From: Lysinibacillus sp.
Lineage (GTDB): Bacteria > Bacillota > Bacilli > Bacillales_A > Planococcaceae
Assembly: GCA_031181585.1 (NCBI GenBank)
Contig: JAPSKP010000005.1
Span: 17,863 to 81,862, forward strand
DNA: 64,000 nucleotides
Direction: 5' to 3'
A program made the position numbers and the translations under genes. Each line of letters begins with the position of its first letter. Position 1 is the stretch's first letter. Under the pieces are notes generated by a model. That model did not search any database and was not told the origin of the DNA. It saw only the letters and a program-made list of their open reading frames with translations. This document shows, in pieces, positions 34,093-42,970 of this stretch.

Positions 34093-35757
34093 TTAGAATT
34101 CGATAATGATGGGCAGTAACAGTGGTTTCCTTTTCGTCTGGGTGGATATATACTGCCCAATTTCTTTTTTCAAAGCTTGTTTCATGCCGAATATATTGGG
34201 CTCTTTAAAGTTGCCGATTGTTTCTTTAGCAATGTTATTTAGCGTGTTCATCAGCTCTTCTGCCTCTTTTGCATACACAAATCCGCGAGAAATGATGTCA
34301 GGTTCAGAAACAAGAGATCCATCTGTTTTACTAACGGTTATAACGATGACAAGCATACCGTCTTCAGAGAGCTGTTTGCGATCTCGCAGCACGACCTGTC
34401 CTACCTCGCCAATCCCGTAGCCATCCACATACGTATCACCGGCCGGAATTTGGCGTGTTTGGCGGGCGACACCTTCTTGAATATCAACAATATCACCATT
34501 TCGTAAAATGAATGTGTTGCCCTCTTCCACTCCGATTGCTTCCGCTAATTGACGATGAATATGGAGCATTCGATACTCACCATGGATAGGGATAAAATAT
34601 TTTGGTTTCATCAAAGTGAGCATAAGCTTTAAATCCTCTTGATAGCCATGACCTGACACATGCATGCCTGTAATGCTTGCTGAGCCGTAGATCACATGGG
34701 CACCAAGCTGGAACAAATTGTCGACAATGCGGGAGACATCCTTCTCATTCCCAGGTATAGGGGAAGCAGCCAGGATAACTGTATCTCCCGCGTGTACTTT
34801 TACATCGCGATTGTTACCGGTAGAAAGGCGGGAAAGTGCAGCAAGCGGCTCTCCTTGGCTTCCGGTACATAAAATCGCAATCCGGTCAGAAGAGACCTCC
34901 CGCAGATCGCGTGAATTGATGAGCATCCAGTCAGGCATCTGCAAGTATCCGCGCTCCCTGGCAACTTGTACTACATTCACCATACTTCTTCCTAATAAGG
35001 CTAACTTCCGGTTAGTCTTGATACATGCATCGACTACCTGCTGAATCCGGTTAACATTGGAGGCAAACGTAGAAATAAAAATTTTCTGCTTTGCTTTTAG
35101 GAAAGCTTCTTCTAGATGAGCACCGACAAGCATTTCGGATGGTGTTATACCGGGACGTTCTGCATTTGTACTTTCGGAAATGAGGGCCAGCACACCTTCA
35201 TCTCCTATTCGGGCCATTTTATGAATATCTGATAATTGATCATTCACGGGTGTCAAATCGAATTTAAAGTCCCCGGTATGAATGACTTTTCCTTCAGGTG
35301 TATCAAATACAATTCCTAGGCAGTCAGGGATACTGTGGCTGACACTAAAGAAGCTGACATTAATTTTCCCGAAACTAAGTTCAGAGTCAGCAGTTATGAC
35401 ATGCCGCTCGGATTCACGGAGAATTTTATGCTCCTTCAGCTTCGTTTCAATGAGGCCTAATGTGAAATTGGTAGCATAAACAGGGATGTTTAATTTTTTT
35501 AGGAAATAAGGAATCCCGCCTATATGGTCCTCATGGCCATGTGTCACAATTAATGCTTTGATTTTTTCGCTATGTTCCAGCAAATAATTCATATCAGGGA
35601 TGATTAAGTCCACGCCAAGTATGTTGTGCTCGGAAAATTTGGCGCCACAGTCAATGACGACTATGTCCTCCCCATATTGAATGACATACATATTTTTGCC
35701 AATTTCATTTATTCCGCCTAAAGCAAAAAACGATAGTGTATTTTGGATGTTGGTCAA
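34093..35757 (-). CDS. rnj: Ribonuclease J
   Basis: 554 residues, TTG start with GAGGAGG seven bases before. It is a metallo-beta-lactamase/beta-CASP ribonuclease with all zinc ligands and catalytic residues: His73, His75, Asp77, His78 ('HGHEDH'), His141, Asp163 ('HTGDFKFD'), His370 ('SGHG') and His392 ('PIHGEYR'). RNase J does 5'-3' exonucleolytic and endonucleolytic RNA turnover. The full active site argues for an active J1-type enzyme, not a J2-like partner. Its place next to cotJABC is unlike the rnjA and rnjB loci of B. subtilis, so it may be an additional paralog. Confidence 0.93.
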   Translation of the reverse strand: MTNIQNTLSFFALGGINEIGKNMYVIQYGEDIVVIDCGAKFSEHNILGVDLIIPDMNYLLEHSEKIKALIVTHGHEDHIGGIPYFLKKLNIPVYATNFTLGLIETKLKEHKILRESERHVITADSELSFGKINVSFFSVSHSIPDCLGIVFDTPEGKVIHTGDFKFDLTPVNDQLSDIHKMARIGDEGVLALISESTNAERPGITPSEMLVGAHLEEAFLKAKQKIFISTFASNVNRIQQVVDACIKTNRKLALLGRSMVNVVQVARERGYLQMPDWMLINSRDLREVSSDRIAILCTGSQGEPLAALSRLSTGNNRDVKVHAGDTVILAASPIPGNEKDVSRIVDNLFQLGAHVIYGSASITGMHVSGHGYQEDLKLMLTLMKPKYFIPIHGEYRMLHIHRQLAEAIGVEEGNTFILRNGDIVDIQEGVARQTRQIPAGDTYVDGYGIGEVGQVVLRDRKQLSEDGMLVIVITVSKTDGSLVSEPDIISRGFVYAKEAEELMNTLNNIAKETIGNFKEPNIFGMKQALKKEIGQYISTQTKRKPLLLPIIIEF

Positions 35758-35873
35758 ATAAATCCTCCTCTATTTAAAACGATATTTACTACCACATTGT
35801 TAGTATTTCTTCACATTTTTACTCTATACAAGAACGTTGAAAGTTCCCTGATAAGAAATTGGTATCTGAACAT

Positions 35874-35913
35874 AAAAAAGCCGCCTTTTGGGAATACAAA
35901 AGGTGGCCGGCTG
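35874..35913 (-). terminator. Terminator of the cotJ operon
   Basis: On the minus strand AGCCGGCCACCTTTTG pairs with CAAAAGGCGGCT (two unpaired bases), followed by TTTTTT. It lies between cotJC and rnj. Confidence 0.8.
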
Positions 35914-35916
35914 ATT

Positions 35917-36486
35917 TTAGAAAACTTTTTTTGTATCTTGATCATCCTTTAAGATTTCCACTGCCTCCCTGAATCGAAGGGAGTGGACAATCTCGCGTTC
36001 CCGCAGGAATTTCAAACTGTCATTCAAGTCCGTATCATCTGACATATCGATAATCCATTGATAGGTGGCACGGGCTTTCTCCTCTGCAGCGATATCTTCA
36101 TATAAATCGGCGATTGGATCACCCTTTGCCTGGATATAAGCAGCTGTAAAGGGCACACCGGCGGCATTATTGTAAAAAAGAGCACTATCATGAGCTACAT
36201 AGTGGTCCCCTAGACCTGCCTTTTTTAATTCTTCTGGTTTTGCATCTTTAGTCAATTTATAAATCATAGTAGCAATCATTTCTAAATGGGAAAGCTCTTC
36301 TGTTGCAATATCGGTCAGCAAACCTACTACCTTGTCAGGGATTGTATATCGTTGATTCATATACCGGAGAGCTGCAGCTAGCTCCCCATCAGCACCGCCG
36401 TACTGTTCGACTAGAAATTTTGCCAGCATTGGGTTGCATTCGCTTACCTTTACAGGGTATTGAAGCTTTTTCTCATAATACCACAC
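35917..36486 (-). CDS. cotJC: Spore coat protein CotJC (manganese catalase-like)
   Basis: 189 residues. A four-helix ferritin-like protein of the manganese-catalase family: 'GELAAALRYMNQRYTI', 'DIATEELSHLEMIATMI' and 'DIAAEEKARATYQWII' carry the Glu and His metal ligands, and the C-terminal 'REREIVHSLRFREAVEIL' completes the set. CotJC is part of the CotJABC spore coat group made in the mother cell under sigma-E. Third gene of the operon, 27 bp after cotJB. Confidence 0.95.
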   Translation of the reverse strand: MWYYEKKLQYPVKVSECNPMLAKFLVEQYGGADGELAAALRYMNQRYTIPDKVVGLLTDIATEELSHLEMIATMIYKLTKDAKPEELKKAGLGDHYVAHDSALFYNNAAGVPFTAAYIQAKGDPIADLYEDIAAEEKARATYQWIIDMSDDTDLNDSLKFLREREIVHSLRFREAVEILKDDQDTKKVF

Positions 36487-36513
36487 TGTCGCTTTCCCCC
36501 TTATTCATCATTG

Positions 36514-36777
36514 TTAGACTTGCCATGGCCATGGTGTCTCATTCCAACTCCACGGATAACCGGAAAAACTCCGTCCAAAATTCATGAGTGGCCCAAATTG
36601 CTGCTCAAAGCTGTGTTTCAGCTCCATACTTTTTAGAGTCATTTCATTAAATTGTTTAATTGCTTCCAGGTCCTGCGGGTGGGTATCGAGGTAGAGGTTT
36701 AATTCCACTATTACAAAATCAACAGCCTGAATTTCTTCAAGGAGGCTGTAAAATTCAGGAGGTAAATTCTTACTCAC
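36514..36777 (-). CDS. cotJB: Spore coat protein CotJB
   Basis: 87 residues: 'EFYSLLEEIQAVDFVIVELNLYLDTHP' then 'FNEMTLKSMELKHSFEQQFGPL' in parts, followed by a Trp-rich tail 'YPWSWNETPWPWQV'. All are hallmarks of CotJB. The start overlaps the end of cotJA by 8 bp, indicating translational coupling. Confidence 0.95.
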   Translation of the reverse strand: MSKNLPPEFYSLLEEIQAVDFVIVELNLYLDTHPQDLEAIKQFNEMTLKSMELKHSFEQQFGPLMNFGRSFSGYPWSWNETPWPWQV

Positions 36778-36997
36778 TTTTGCTTCCTCCTTTATGGGGG
36801 TTAGGGTAAGGGCTGTATAGCTGCGGCCAAAGCGTTCCGTGTTTCAGTGCAAGTTTAGGAGAATGAAATTGTGCAAGGCCAGGTGGTTGGAAACCGATGT
36901 ATAACTGGGGCGGCGTATTATAGCTTTTTACTCTGATTGGCTTGCATGGATCAAGAGGGCTGATGTAGGGGTACCAGTATTTATATTGAGTAAACAA
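36770..36997 (-). CDS. cotJA: Spore coat protein CotJA
   Basis: 75 residues, Tyr/Pro-rich, with 'YPYISPLDPCKPIRVKSYNTPPQLYIGFQPPGL' in parts and 'ALKHGTLWPQLYSPY', the conserved core of CotJA. Start ATG behind GGAGGATTTTTTG. First gene of the operon. The coat proteins interact and are needed for normal inner coat composition. Confidence 0.94.
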   Translation of the reverse strand: MFTQYKYWYPYISPLDPCKPIRVKSYNTPPQLYIGFQPPGLAQFHSPKLALKHGTLWPQLYSPYPNPHKGGSKSE

Positions 36998-37383
36998 AAA
37001 ATCCTCCCTTCCAATTTATTCATTATACGAAGTATATGAAAAAGATATTTGACTTACGACAAAAATATTGGTCACCTGCTTTGACAAAAAGTAAAGGAAT
37101 ACTTCTTCTCGCTTTTATTTCCCCTGATGAATAATATTTTTCCATTTTCAAATTACATAAGGAAAAAAGAAGCTAGGTTTATTCATAATTTGCAGAGGAT
37201 TTACAATTTTTTTCTTTCCATTTCTTATACAGCACAGTAAAATAGGTCGAGGTGTAGGTAAGGAAAAAACTGAAACGTATAGTAAAAGGGAAGAAGGAAC
37301 TACAATATTATGCGATGGTGCAGTTTTTATTTTGACGAGCTGTGCGTATGCCGCTCATATAGCAATAGCAGTGGAGGAAATAA
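36998..37383. other. Divergent region cotJ versus polysaccharide deacetylase
   Basis: About 385 bp. It holds a sigma-E-like promoter for cotJ. I see no clear promoter for the plus-strand cluster and no gene. Confidence 0.4.
37027..37053 (-). promoter_or_regulatory. Possible sigma-E promoter of cotJ operon
   Basis: On the minus strand AAATAT, about 14 bp, then CGTATAAT. This partly matches the sigma-E consensus (ATATT / CATACAAT) and is about 30 bp before cotJA. Sigma-E control of cotJ is known in B. subtilis. Confidence 0.35.
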
Positions 37384-38082
37384 ATGAAGAAATGGACAAA
37401 GAATTTACTAATTGGCACAGGGATTTATGCGACATATTCCATCTTTGCAACGGCCATTATACGCCGGCAGTCCTTTGTAGAAAAACGCTTTAAAGGAAAG
37501 GGAATAGCCCTGACGTTTGATGACGGGCCTCATCCGATTTATACACCGCAACTTCTTGATTTATTAAAGCGTTATGAAATCAAGGCTACATTTTTCGTCG
37601 TAGGGAGCAAAGTAGAAAAGTACCCATATATTATAAAACGCATGCATGAGGAAGGGCATACTATTGGTATCCACCATTACGAGCATAAATCGAATTGGGT
37701 GCTGACACCGTGGCAGCTGACGGAGCAGCTGGAGAGGACAGCAGCGGCTATTTCGAATTGCACTGGGGAGAGGCCTACTCTTTACCGCCCGCCTTGGGGA
37801 CATTTTAATATAGCAGTCCCATTTACAGCTAAAGGCTATCGAATCGTTTTATGGTCTCATATTTTTGGAGACTGGAAGGTTGAAAGAGCTGAAATGCTTT
37901 ATGAAGATCTACAGAATGCTGTAGAAGACGGCGCCGTGTTTTTATTGCATGACTGCGGCAAAACGTTGGGGGCAGAAGAGGAGGCACCGAAATTTATGCT
38001 TGAAAGTCTAGCGAGCTTTTTAGCAGATTGCCAAGAACAGAATATTCAATTTGTCCAGCTTGAAGGATCGCATAATGGATGA
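37384..38082 (+). CDS. Polysaccharide deacetylase family protein
   Basis: 232 residues. A short hydrophobic N-terminal segment (about 8-26), probably a membrane anchor, is followed by the NodB domain: Asp46-Asp47 in 'LTFDDGPH', the second motif 'GIHHYEH' with the metal-binding histidines, 'RPPWG', and 'LLHD' near the end. Such enzymes remove N-acetyl groups from cell-wall or extracellular polysaccharides. It is the first gene of a cluster with a DedA protein (8-bp overlap) and a glycolipid glycosyltransferase, suggesting an envelope role. Confidence 0.87.
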   Translation: MKKWTKNLLIGTGIYATYSIFATAIIRRQSFVEKRFKGKGIALTFDDGPHPIYTPQLLDLLKRYEIKATFFVVGSKVEKYPYIIKRMHEEGHTIGIHHYEHKSNWVLTPWQLTEQLERTAAAISNCTGERPTLYRPPWGHFNIAVPFTAKGYRIVLWSHIFGDWKVERAEMLYEDLQNAVEDGAVFLLHDCGKTLGAEEEAPKFMLESLASFLADCQEQNIQFVQLEGSHNG

Positions 38083-38671
38083 ATTAATTAAACAAGTTGA
38101 ATTATACGGGTATGCAATCATTATTCTCTCTTTATTTTTTGGTATCGTTGGTGTGCCGGCCCCTGAGGAATCCATGATGTTTCTTGTAGGTATACTTGCA
38201 GGCTACGATAAGCTGCAGCTATTATTGGCTATTTTGAGTACCATGTTTGGTGTATTTAGTGGAATGATAGTGGCGTATGGGCTTGGCAGGAAGGTTGGCA
38301 AGCCAATTCTTGAACGATTTGGGAAGTACGTAGGGTTAAATGAGGAAAATTGGCAGCGTGTCAGCAAGGGATACAGTAGAAACACTTTTCGTACAATTGT
38401 GTTAGGGCTGTATATACCTGGTGTGCGTCAGCTTAGTCCCTATTTTGCCGGGATGGCAAAGGTGCCATTTCGAAAGTACTGTTTTTATGCCGCCTGTGGA
38501 ACAGTTTTATGGACGGTTCCTTTTATCATAGGAGGCTATTATTTAGGAACTGCCTTTCATATTGATCCAATGTATGCCCCGTATATTGGTATAATATTTT
38601 TCGTATTATTTATTGTTTATGTCTTATGGAAAAAGGGGAAAGCGGGTAGAAATAAGCGCCGCGCTACTTAG
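38075..38671 (+). CDS. DedA family membrane protein
   Basis: About 198 residues from ATG 38075 (GAAGGA seven bases before), overlapping the deacetylase gene by 8 bp. DedA signatures are present: 'FGIVGVPAPEE' early, a glycine-rich 'YGLGRKVGKPILERFGKY' after helix 2, and 'GLYIPGVRQLSPYFAGMAKVPFRKY', the conserved re-entrant segment. DedA proteins are lipid scramblases or transporters needed for membrane homeostasis, some recycling undecaprenyl phosphate. Which lipid this one handles is unknown. Confidence 0.9.
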   Translation: MDELIKQVELYGYAIIILSLFFGIVGVPAPEESMMFLVGILAGYDKLQLLLAILSTMFGVFSGMIVAYGLGRKVGKPILERFGKYVGLNEENWQRVSKGYSRNTFRTIVLGLYIPGVRQLSPYFAGMAKVPFRKYCFYAACGTVLWTVPFIIGGYYLGTAFHIDPMYAPYIGIIFFVLFIVYVLWKKGKAGRNKRRAT

Positions 38672-38693
38672 CGAAAGAAGAGAGGTGGCTACA

Positions 38694-39821
38694 ATGAAAA
38701 AAGCGTTATTTTTACCGTTCTTAACAATGCAAACAGGCCATCATCAGGTAGCGGATGCTTTAATGGCATATATTGAAAAACATATTGAAAATGTAGAGGT
38801 AAAAAAAATAGATTTATTGCATTACGCAAATCCAACCATTGAAAAAATCATTTCCCAAAGCTATTTAAAATGGATCAGCTATGCACCTGGGATTTTTAAT
38901 CATGTCTATAGTAAACTATACGATCAGCCTGTAGATGTGCAGCCCAATTTTAAAGTGTACGAGCTTTTACTGAAATATCTGCAGGAGATGTTGAAGGAAG
39001 AACAGCCGGATGTGATTTTCTGCACCCATAGTGTACCTTCTTATTTACTGAATGTATTAAAAAAGAAAAATGCATGTGACATACCGGTCGTAAATGTCTA
39101 TACAGACTTTTTTGTAAGTAAATTATGGGGGAAGGAACTAATCGACTATCACTTTCTTCCAATGGAAGAAATGAAAGAAACACTGTCCAGTTATAATATA
39201 GATCACTCACGGATGCTTGTAACAGGTATCCCAATCCATGAAGAGCTTATGCGAACGTCTTCTTTGTTTAACAAAGGGAAAAACGTGCTCATTGCAGGGG
39301 GCAACTGTGGTATTATTGATAACCATTTATTATCAGGCCAATTGAAAAGACAAAAGAATTTCCATTTTTATATATTGTGCGGGAACAACAAAAAGCTATA
39401 TCATAAAATTCAACATTGGCAGCTGCCGAATGTAACACCGCTTCGCTACATTTCGTCTCGTGTGGAAATGAATGCTCTATATGATCAAATGGACGCAATC
39501 GTAACAAAACCTGGAGGAGTAACGGTAAGTGAGGCCCTCCGAAAAAAACTGCCGATTTTTGTTCATTCGATTTTACCAGGGCAAGAGGAAAGGAATTTTA
39601 CTTACCTGATGAATCGTGGTCTGGCCTTTTCGCTGAAAAATCAGGGATCATTGCAAGAACAGCTCGAGCAAATTCTGCTGAATGAACAGGCAATGCAGCA
39701 ATATAAGCAGTCAGTCAATCTATATCATGAAGAACTGGCAATTAAAACGGCGGACGATTTCATTGAAGTAATGCATAACATCCTCTATGGAAAGCTTGTG
39801 CAAACTTTTACTGCGGTATAG
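38694..39821 (+). CDS. Glycosyltransferase of the MGDG synthase/diacylglycerol glucosyltransferase family
   Basis: About 375 residues from ATG 38694 (AGAGGTGG upstream). The N-terminal domain begins 'FLPFLTMQTGHHQVADAL', typical of the MGDG-synthase-like GT28 group, with 'PDVIFCTHSVPSYLL' later. The C-terminal half has 'VLIAGGNCGI' and the donor-binding 'DAIVTKPGGVTVSEALRKKLPIFV' region. These enzymes glycosylate membrane lipids. It follows the DedA gene by 22 bp in the same operon. Confidence 0.85.
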   Translation: MKKALFLPFLTMQTGHHQVADALMAYIEKHIENVEVKKIDLLHYANPTIEKIISQSYLKWISYAPGIFNHVYSKLYDQPVDVQPNFKVYELLLKYLQEMLKEEQPDVIFCTHSVPSYLLNVLKKKNACDIPVVNVYTDFFVSKLWGKELIDYHFLPMEEMKETLSSYNIDHSRMLVTGIPIHEELMRTSSLFNKGKNVLIAGGNCGIIDNHLLSGQLKRQKNFHFYILCGNNKKLYHKIQHWQLPNVTPLRYISSRVEMNALYDQMDAIVTKPGGVTVSEALRKKLPIFVHSILPGQEERNFTYLMNRGLAFSLKNQGSLQEQLEQILLNEQAMQQYKQSVNLYHEELAIKTADDFIEVMHNILYGKLVQTFTAV

Positions 39822-39903
39822 GCGGAGAAAATCTCTATCTTTATTTCTTTCTAAAGTCTGTTAGAATAAAGACGACTTAAGAAAGAAGAATGGTGAATGG
39901 AAA

Positions 39904-40776
39904 ATGAAAACATTTAAAAAAGTATATATAGAGATTACGAGTGTATGTAATCTGGCCTGCAGTTTCTGCCCGCCAACCCAGCGTGCAAAAGGGCTAATAA
40001 AGGTGGAGCAGTTTGAGAAGGTCCTGGACGAAATCAGACCGCATACAAAATACATTTATCTTCATGTGAAGGGTGAGCCGCTGCTGCACCCCCGCATCGA
40101 TCAATTGTTGGACGCGGCTCATGAGCGCGGCTTTAAAGTGAATATTACGACGAATGGTACACTGATTAAAAAGCAGCGTGAGAAACTGCTCGGTAAGCCT
40201 GCACTACGCCAGATGAACTTCTCTCTACATAGCTTTGACGGGCATGAGGGTTCCGAAAACAGAGAGAAATATTTAGGTGACATTCTAGAATTTGTGCGAG
40301 AGGCACGAGAGCATAATGTTATCTTCTCTTACCGATTATGGAATCTGCAGCGACATGACCAGACGGATATAGACCGCCGTAAAAATGCGGAGACACTTGA
40401 AGTTTTGGAAAAAGAATACGGGCTTGATTTCAAGATTGAAGAGCGGGTAGAACCTGGAAAAGGCGTGAAAATTGCTCCGAATATCTACTTGAATCAGGAC
40501 CACGAATTTAAGTGGCCAAGCCTGCTAGAGCCAGAGTACACAGGAAAGGGCTTCTGTCATGCCCTGCGCAGCCAGGCAGCTGTGCTGGTGGATGGAACTG
40601 TTGTCCCTTGCTGCCTAGACGGAGAAGGGGTCATTAAATTGGGGAACATCAATGAACAGTCATTCTCAGAAATTGTAGAGGGCGAACGAGCTAACAATTT
40701 GATAGATGGGTTTTCCCGCCGTGAAGCAGTGGAAGAGCTATGCCGTAAATGCGGCTACCGTCAAAAGTTTGGGTGA
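39904..40776 (+). CDS. Radical SAM/SPASM protein
   Basis: 290 residues. Cys15-x3-Cys19-x2-Cys22 ('CNLACSFC') binds the SAM-cleaving 4Fe-4S cluster. 'HVKGEPLLHP' and 'ITTNGTLI' follow as expected. The C-terminal region has several further cysteines ('VVPCCLDGEG', 'LCRKCGY'), indicating a SPASM-type auxiliary cluster. Substrates of stand-alone members are unknown. There is no small peptide substrate gene nearby. It is 80 bp after the glycosyltransferase and may be co-transcribed. Confidence 0.85.
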   Translation: MKTFKKVYIEITSVCNLACSFCPPTQRAKGLIKVEQFEKVLDEIRPHTKYIYLHVKGEPLLHPRIDQLLDAAHERGFKVNITTNGTLIKKQREKLLGKPALRQMNFSLHSFDGHEGSENREKYLGDILEFVREAREHNVIFSYRLWNLQRHDQTDIDRRKNAETLEVLEKEYGLDFKIEERVEPGKGVKIAPNIYLNQDHEFKWPSLLEPEYTGKGFCHALRSQAAVLVDGTVVPCCLDGEGVIKLGNINEQSFSEIVEGERANNLIDGFSRREAVEELCRKCGYRQKFG

Positions 40777-40840
40777 AAATCTGATATTCCTTATTAGTAA
40801 ATAAGAACGGGAAATGTTTCCCATATAACATCGAACATAA

Positions 40841-40890
40841 CAGCCATCTGAAGTTGATAATACCAATTTCAGATGGCTTTATTATTTTAC
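40841..40890. terminator. Terminator between radical SAM gene and TetR gene
   Basis: AGCCATCTGAA and TTCAGATGGCT with a 15-nt loop, followed by TTATTATTTT. Confidence 0.75.
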
Positions 40891-40972
40891 TAAACTAATT
40901 CTGCTGTAAAGGAAGACCATGCCAAAAAAGAAGAGCGGATTTTTTACATACAATGAATCCTTGCATCCAAAG

Positions 40973-41563
40973 TTATTCATAAAGCCCTTTTGTATATAAC
41001 GTAACAATAGTTCTCGCTACATGAGCAACGTCTGCATTTTCCTGCCTGATAAGTGAAAATAGCATTTGCTCATTCAAGTGAAACCAGCTCACTGCAACAA
41101 GAGCTACATCGAGCTGCCTAGCTAATCCGGCTTGTTGGACATATTGAATATCCTTCATAATTCCATTCACAAAATGCTCCCGGACAGTTTTCCATTTATC
41201 TTCAACAATAGAAGAATGCCGGATTGCCTCCTCAATTATAATAAATACCTCCCTATGATCATAGGCGGCTTGTAGAAATTGTTCTGTCTGTTGTTCAATT
41301 TTTTCAACAGCTTCATTTACTGAAGTTGGAGTAAATGGGCTGCCTGCAACAATCAGCATCTTCTGGATATATGTATCGATTACTTCACAGAAGAGCGTAT
41401 CCTTATTTGGAAAATATACATAGGCTGTCCCGTAACCGACATCGGCCTCTGTAATGATATCTTTCATCGTACACTGTTGAAAGCCATACGCTGAAAACAC
41501 TTTTCGAGCAGCCTCTACTAATTTTTGACGGGTCATTTGAGCCTTGCGTTGCTTATGTTTCAT
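40973..41563 (-). CDS. TetR family repressor of the kynurenine operon
   Basis: 196 residues from ATG 41563, chosen because AAGGTGG lies eight bases before it; frames upstream lack a site. Residues 10-55 are a TetR N-terminal domain with the helix-turn-helix 'TMKDIITEADVGYGTAYVYFPNKDTLF' in parts. The C-terminal ligand domain is all-helical. It is transcribed divergently from kynU, and a perfect palindrome lies in the shared promoter region. Kynurenine or a related tryptophan metabolite would be the natural inducer; this is inference. Confidence 0.85.
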   Translation of the reverse strand: MKHKQRKAQMTRQKLVEAARKVFSAYGFQQCTMKDIITEADVGYGTAYVYFPNKDTLFCEVIDTYIQKMLIVAGSPFTPTSVNEAVEKIEQQTEQFLQAAYDHREVFIIIEEAIRHSSIVEDKWKTVREHFVNGIMKDIQYVQQAGLARQLDVALVAVSWFHLNEQMLFSLIRQENADVAHVARTIVTLYTKGLYE

Positions 41564-41598
41564 GTCCTGCACCACCTTCATTAGAAGAGTAAATCGAA

Positions 41599-41615
41599 AT
41601 TGACATGATGTCAAT
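41599..41615. promoter_or_regulatory. Palindromic operator in the kyn promoter
   Basis: ATTGACAT-G-ATGTCAAT, a perfect 17-bp palindrome with 8-bp arms. It contains the -35 box of the kynU promoter and lies 36 bp from the TetR start codon, so one bound dimer would block kyn transcription and could also affect the repressor's own gene. Confidence 0.75.
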
Positions 41616-41628
41616 GACACTGTATCAT
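41600..41628 (+). promoter_or_regulatory. Sigma-A promoter of the kyn operon
   Basis: TTGACA (41600-41605, full consensus), a 17-bp spacer, and TATCAT (41623-41628). The kynU ATG is 42 bp downstream. Confidence 0.75.
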
Positions 41629-41670
41629 TTATTTTGAAAATACTGAAAAATTAAAGGAGGATTATTATAT

Positions 41671-42930
41671 ATGAGTAAAGATACAGCAATTCAACTGGAT
41701 GAACAGGATCCATTGAAAGCGTACCGCAATGAGTTTTATGTGAAAGAAGGACAGTACTATTTAGACGGCAATTCCCTTGGGTTGATGTCAAAGCGGGCGG
41801 AAAAAAAGGTACTGTCATTATTAGAATCATGGAAAGAATACGGTATTGATGGCTGGACGGAGGGAGAACATCCATGGTATTACTTCTCTGAAAAATTGGG
41901 GGAAATGTGTGCTCCTTTAGTAGGCGCTAAAATGGAGGAAGTTATTTTAACAGGTTCAACGACGACAAATCTTCATCAATTATTAGCGACTTTTTATAAA
42001 CCTGAAGGGAAAAAGGTTAAAATCTTAGCAGACGAGTTGAACTTTCCAACCGATTTATATGCTATTACAAGTCATCTAGCTATTCATGGCCATGATGCAT
42101 CCTATATGAAATTAGTAAAAAGTGAAGACGGCCATTTGTTAAAAGAAGAAGCAATTATAGAAGCAATGACAGAAGATGTCGCATTAGTCATCTTACCAGG
42201 AGTCCTTTATCGAAGCGGCCAAGTGCTTGATTTAGCAAAGCTGACGAAAGCTGCCCATGCAAGGGGAATTTTAATTGGTTTTGATTTATGTCACTCAATT
42301 GGCTCCATACCGCATCAGCTGCATGAGATTGGTGCTGATTTTGCATTTTGGTGCAATTATAAGCATTTGAACGGTGGCCCGGGTTCTGTAGCAGGAATCT
42401 TTGTCCATGAAAAACACTTTGGCACAAGGCCGGGACTTGCCGGCTGGTTCGGTTCGGATAAATCGAAGCAATTTGATTTAACGACTGAAATGACGCCAGC
42501 AAATACAGCTGGTGCTTATCAGATCGGAACACCCCATATATTAAGTTTGGCTCCTATCTATGGCTCTTTGGAAATATTCCATGAAGCAGGAATTGAAGCA
42601 ATTCGGAAAAAGTCTTTACGGCTTACGCAGTTTTTTATTGATTTAATTGATCAGGAGCTGGCAGCGTTTGGCTTTACAGTAGGCAGTCCTAAAGACGAAA
42701 CCCGCGGAGGACATATTTATTTAGTTCATGAGGAAGCAGCCCGCATTTGCAAAGCATTGAAAGAGGCTGGGGTAACGCCGGATTTCCGCGCGCCTAATGG
42801 GATACGTCTTGCACCAGTAGCACTATATAATTCCTTTACTGATGTGTGGGAAACCGTACAAATTTTAAAAAGCATTATGGAAAATGAAACATATAAGAAG
42901 TTCGAAAATAAACGCGGCGTTATTGCGTAG
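41671..42930 (+). CDS. kynU: Kynureninase
   Basis: 419 residues, ATG after AAGGAGG. A PLP-dependent aspartate-aminotransferase-fold enzyme that splits L-kynurenine into anthranilate and L-alanine. '[15 protein letters not shown]' begins the fold, Lys231 in '[10 protein letters not shown]' binds PLP, and '[13 protein letters not shown]' and '[19 protein letters not shown]' are specific to kynureninase. First gene of the kyn operon; 40 bp precede kynA. Confidence 0.95.
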   Translation: MSKDTAIQLDEQDPLKAYRNEFYVKEGQYYLDGNSLGLMSKRAEKKVLSLLESWKEYGIDGWTEGEHPWYYFSEKLGEMCAPLVGAKMEEVILTGSTTTNLHQLLATFYKPEGKKVKILADELNFPTDLYAITSHLAIHGHDASYMKLVKSEDGHLLKEEAIIEAMTEDVALVILPGVLYRSGQVLDLAKLTKAAHARGILIGFDLCHSIGSIPHQLHEIGADFAFWCNYKHLNGGPGSVAGIFVHEKHFGTRPGLAGWFGSDKSKQFDLTTEMTPANTAGAYQIGTPHILSLAPIYGSLEIFHEAGIEAIRKKSLRLTQFFIDLIDQELAAFGFTVGSPKDETRGGHIYLVHEEAARICKALKEAGVTPDFRAPNGIRLAPVALYNSFTDVWETVQILKSIMENETYKKFENKRGVIA

Positions 42931-42970
42931 GTAAGAACTTGCAAGAGGAAAACACAAAGGGGGATTCCAC

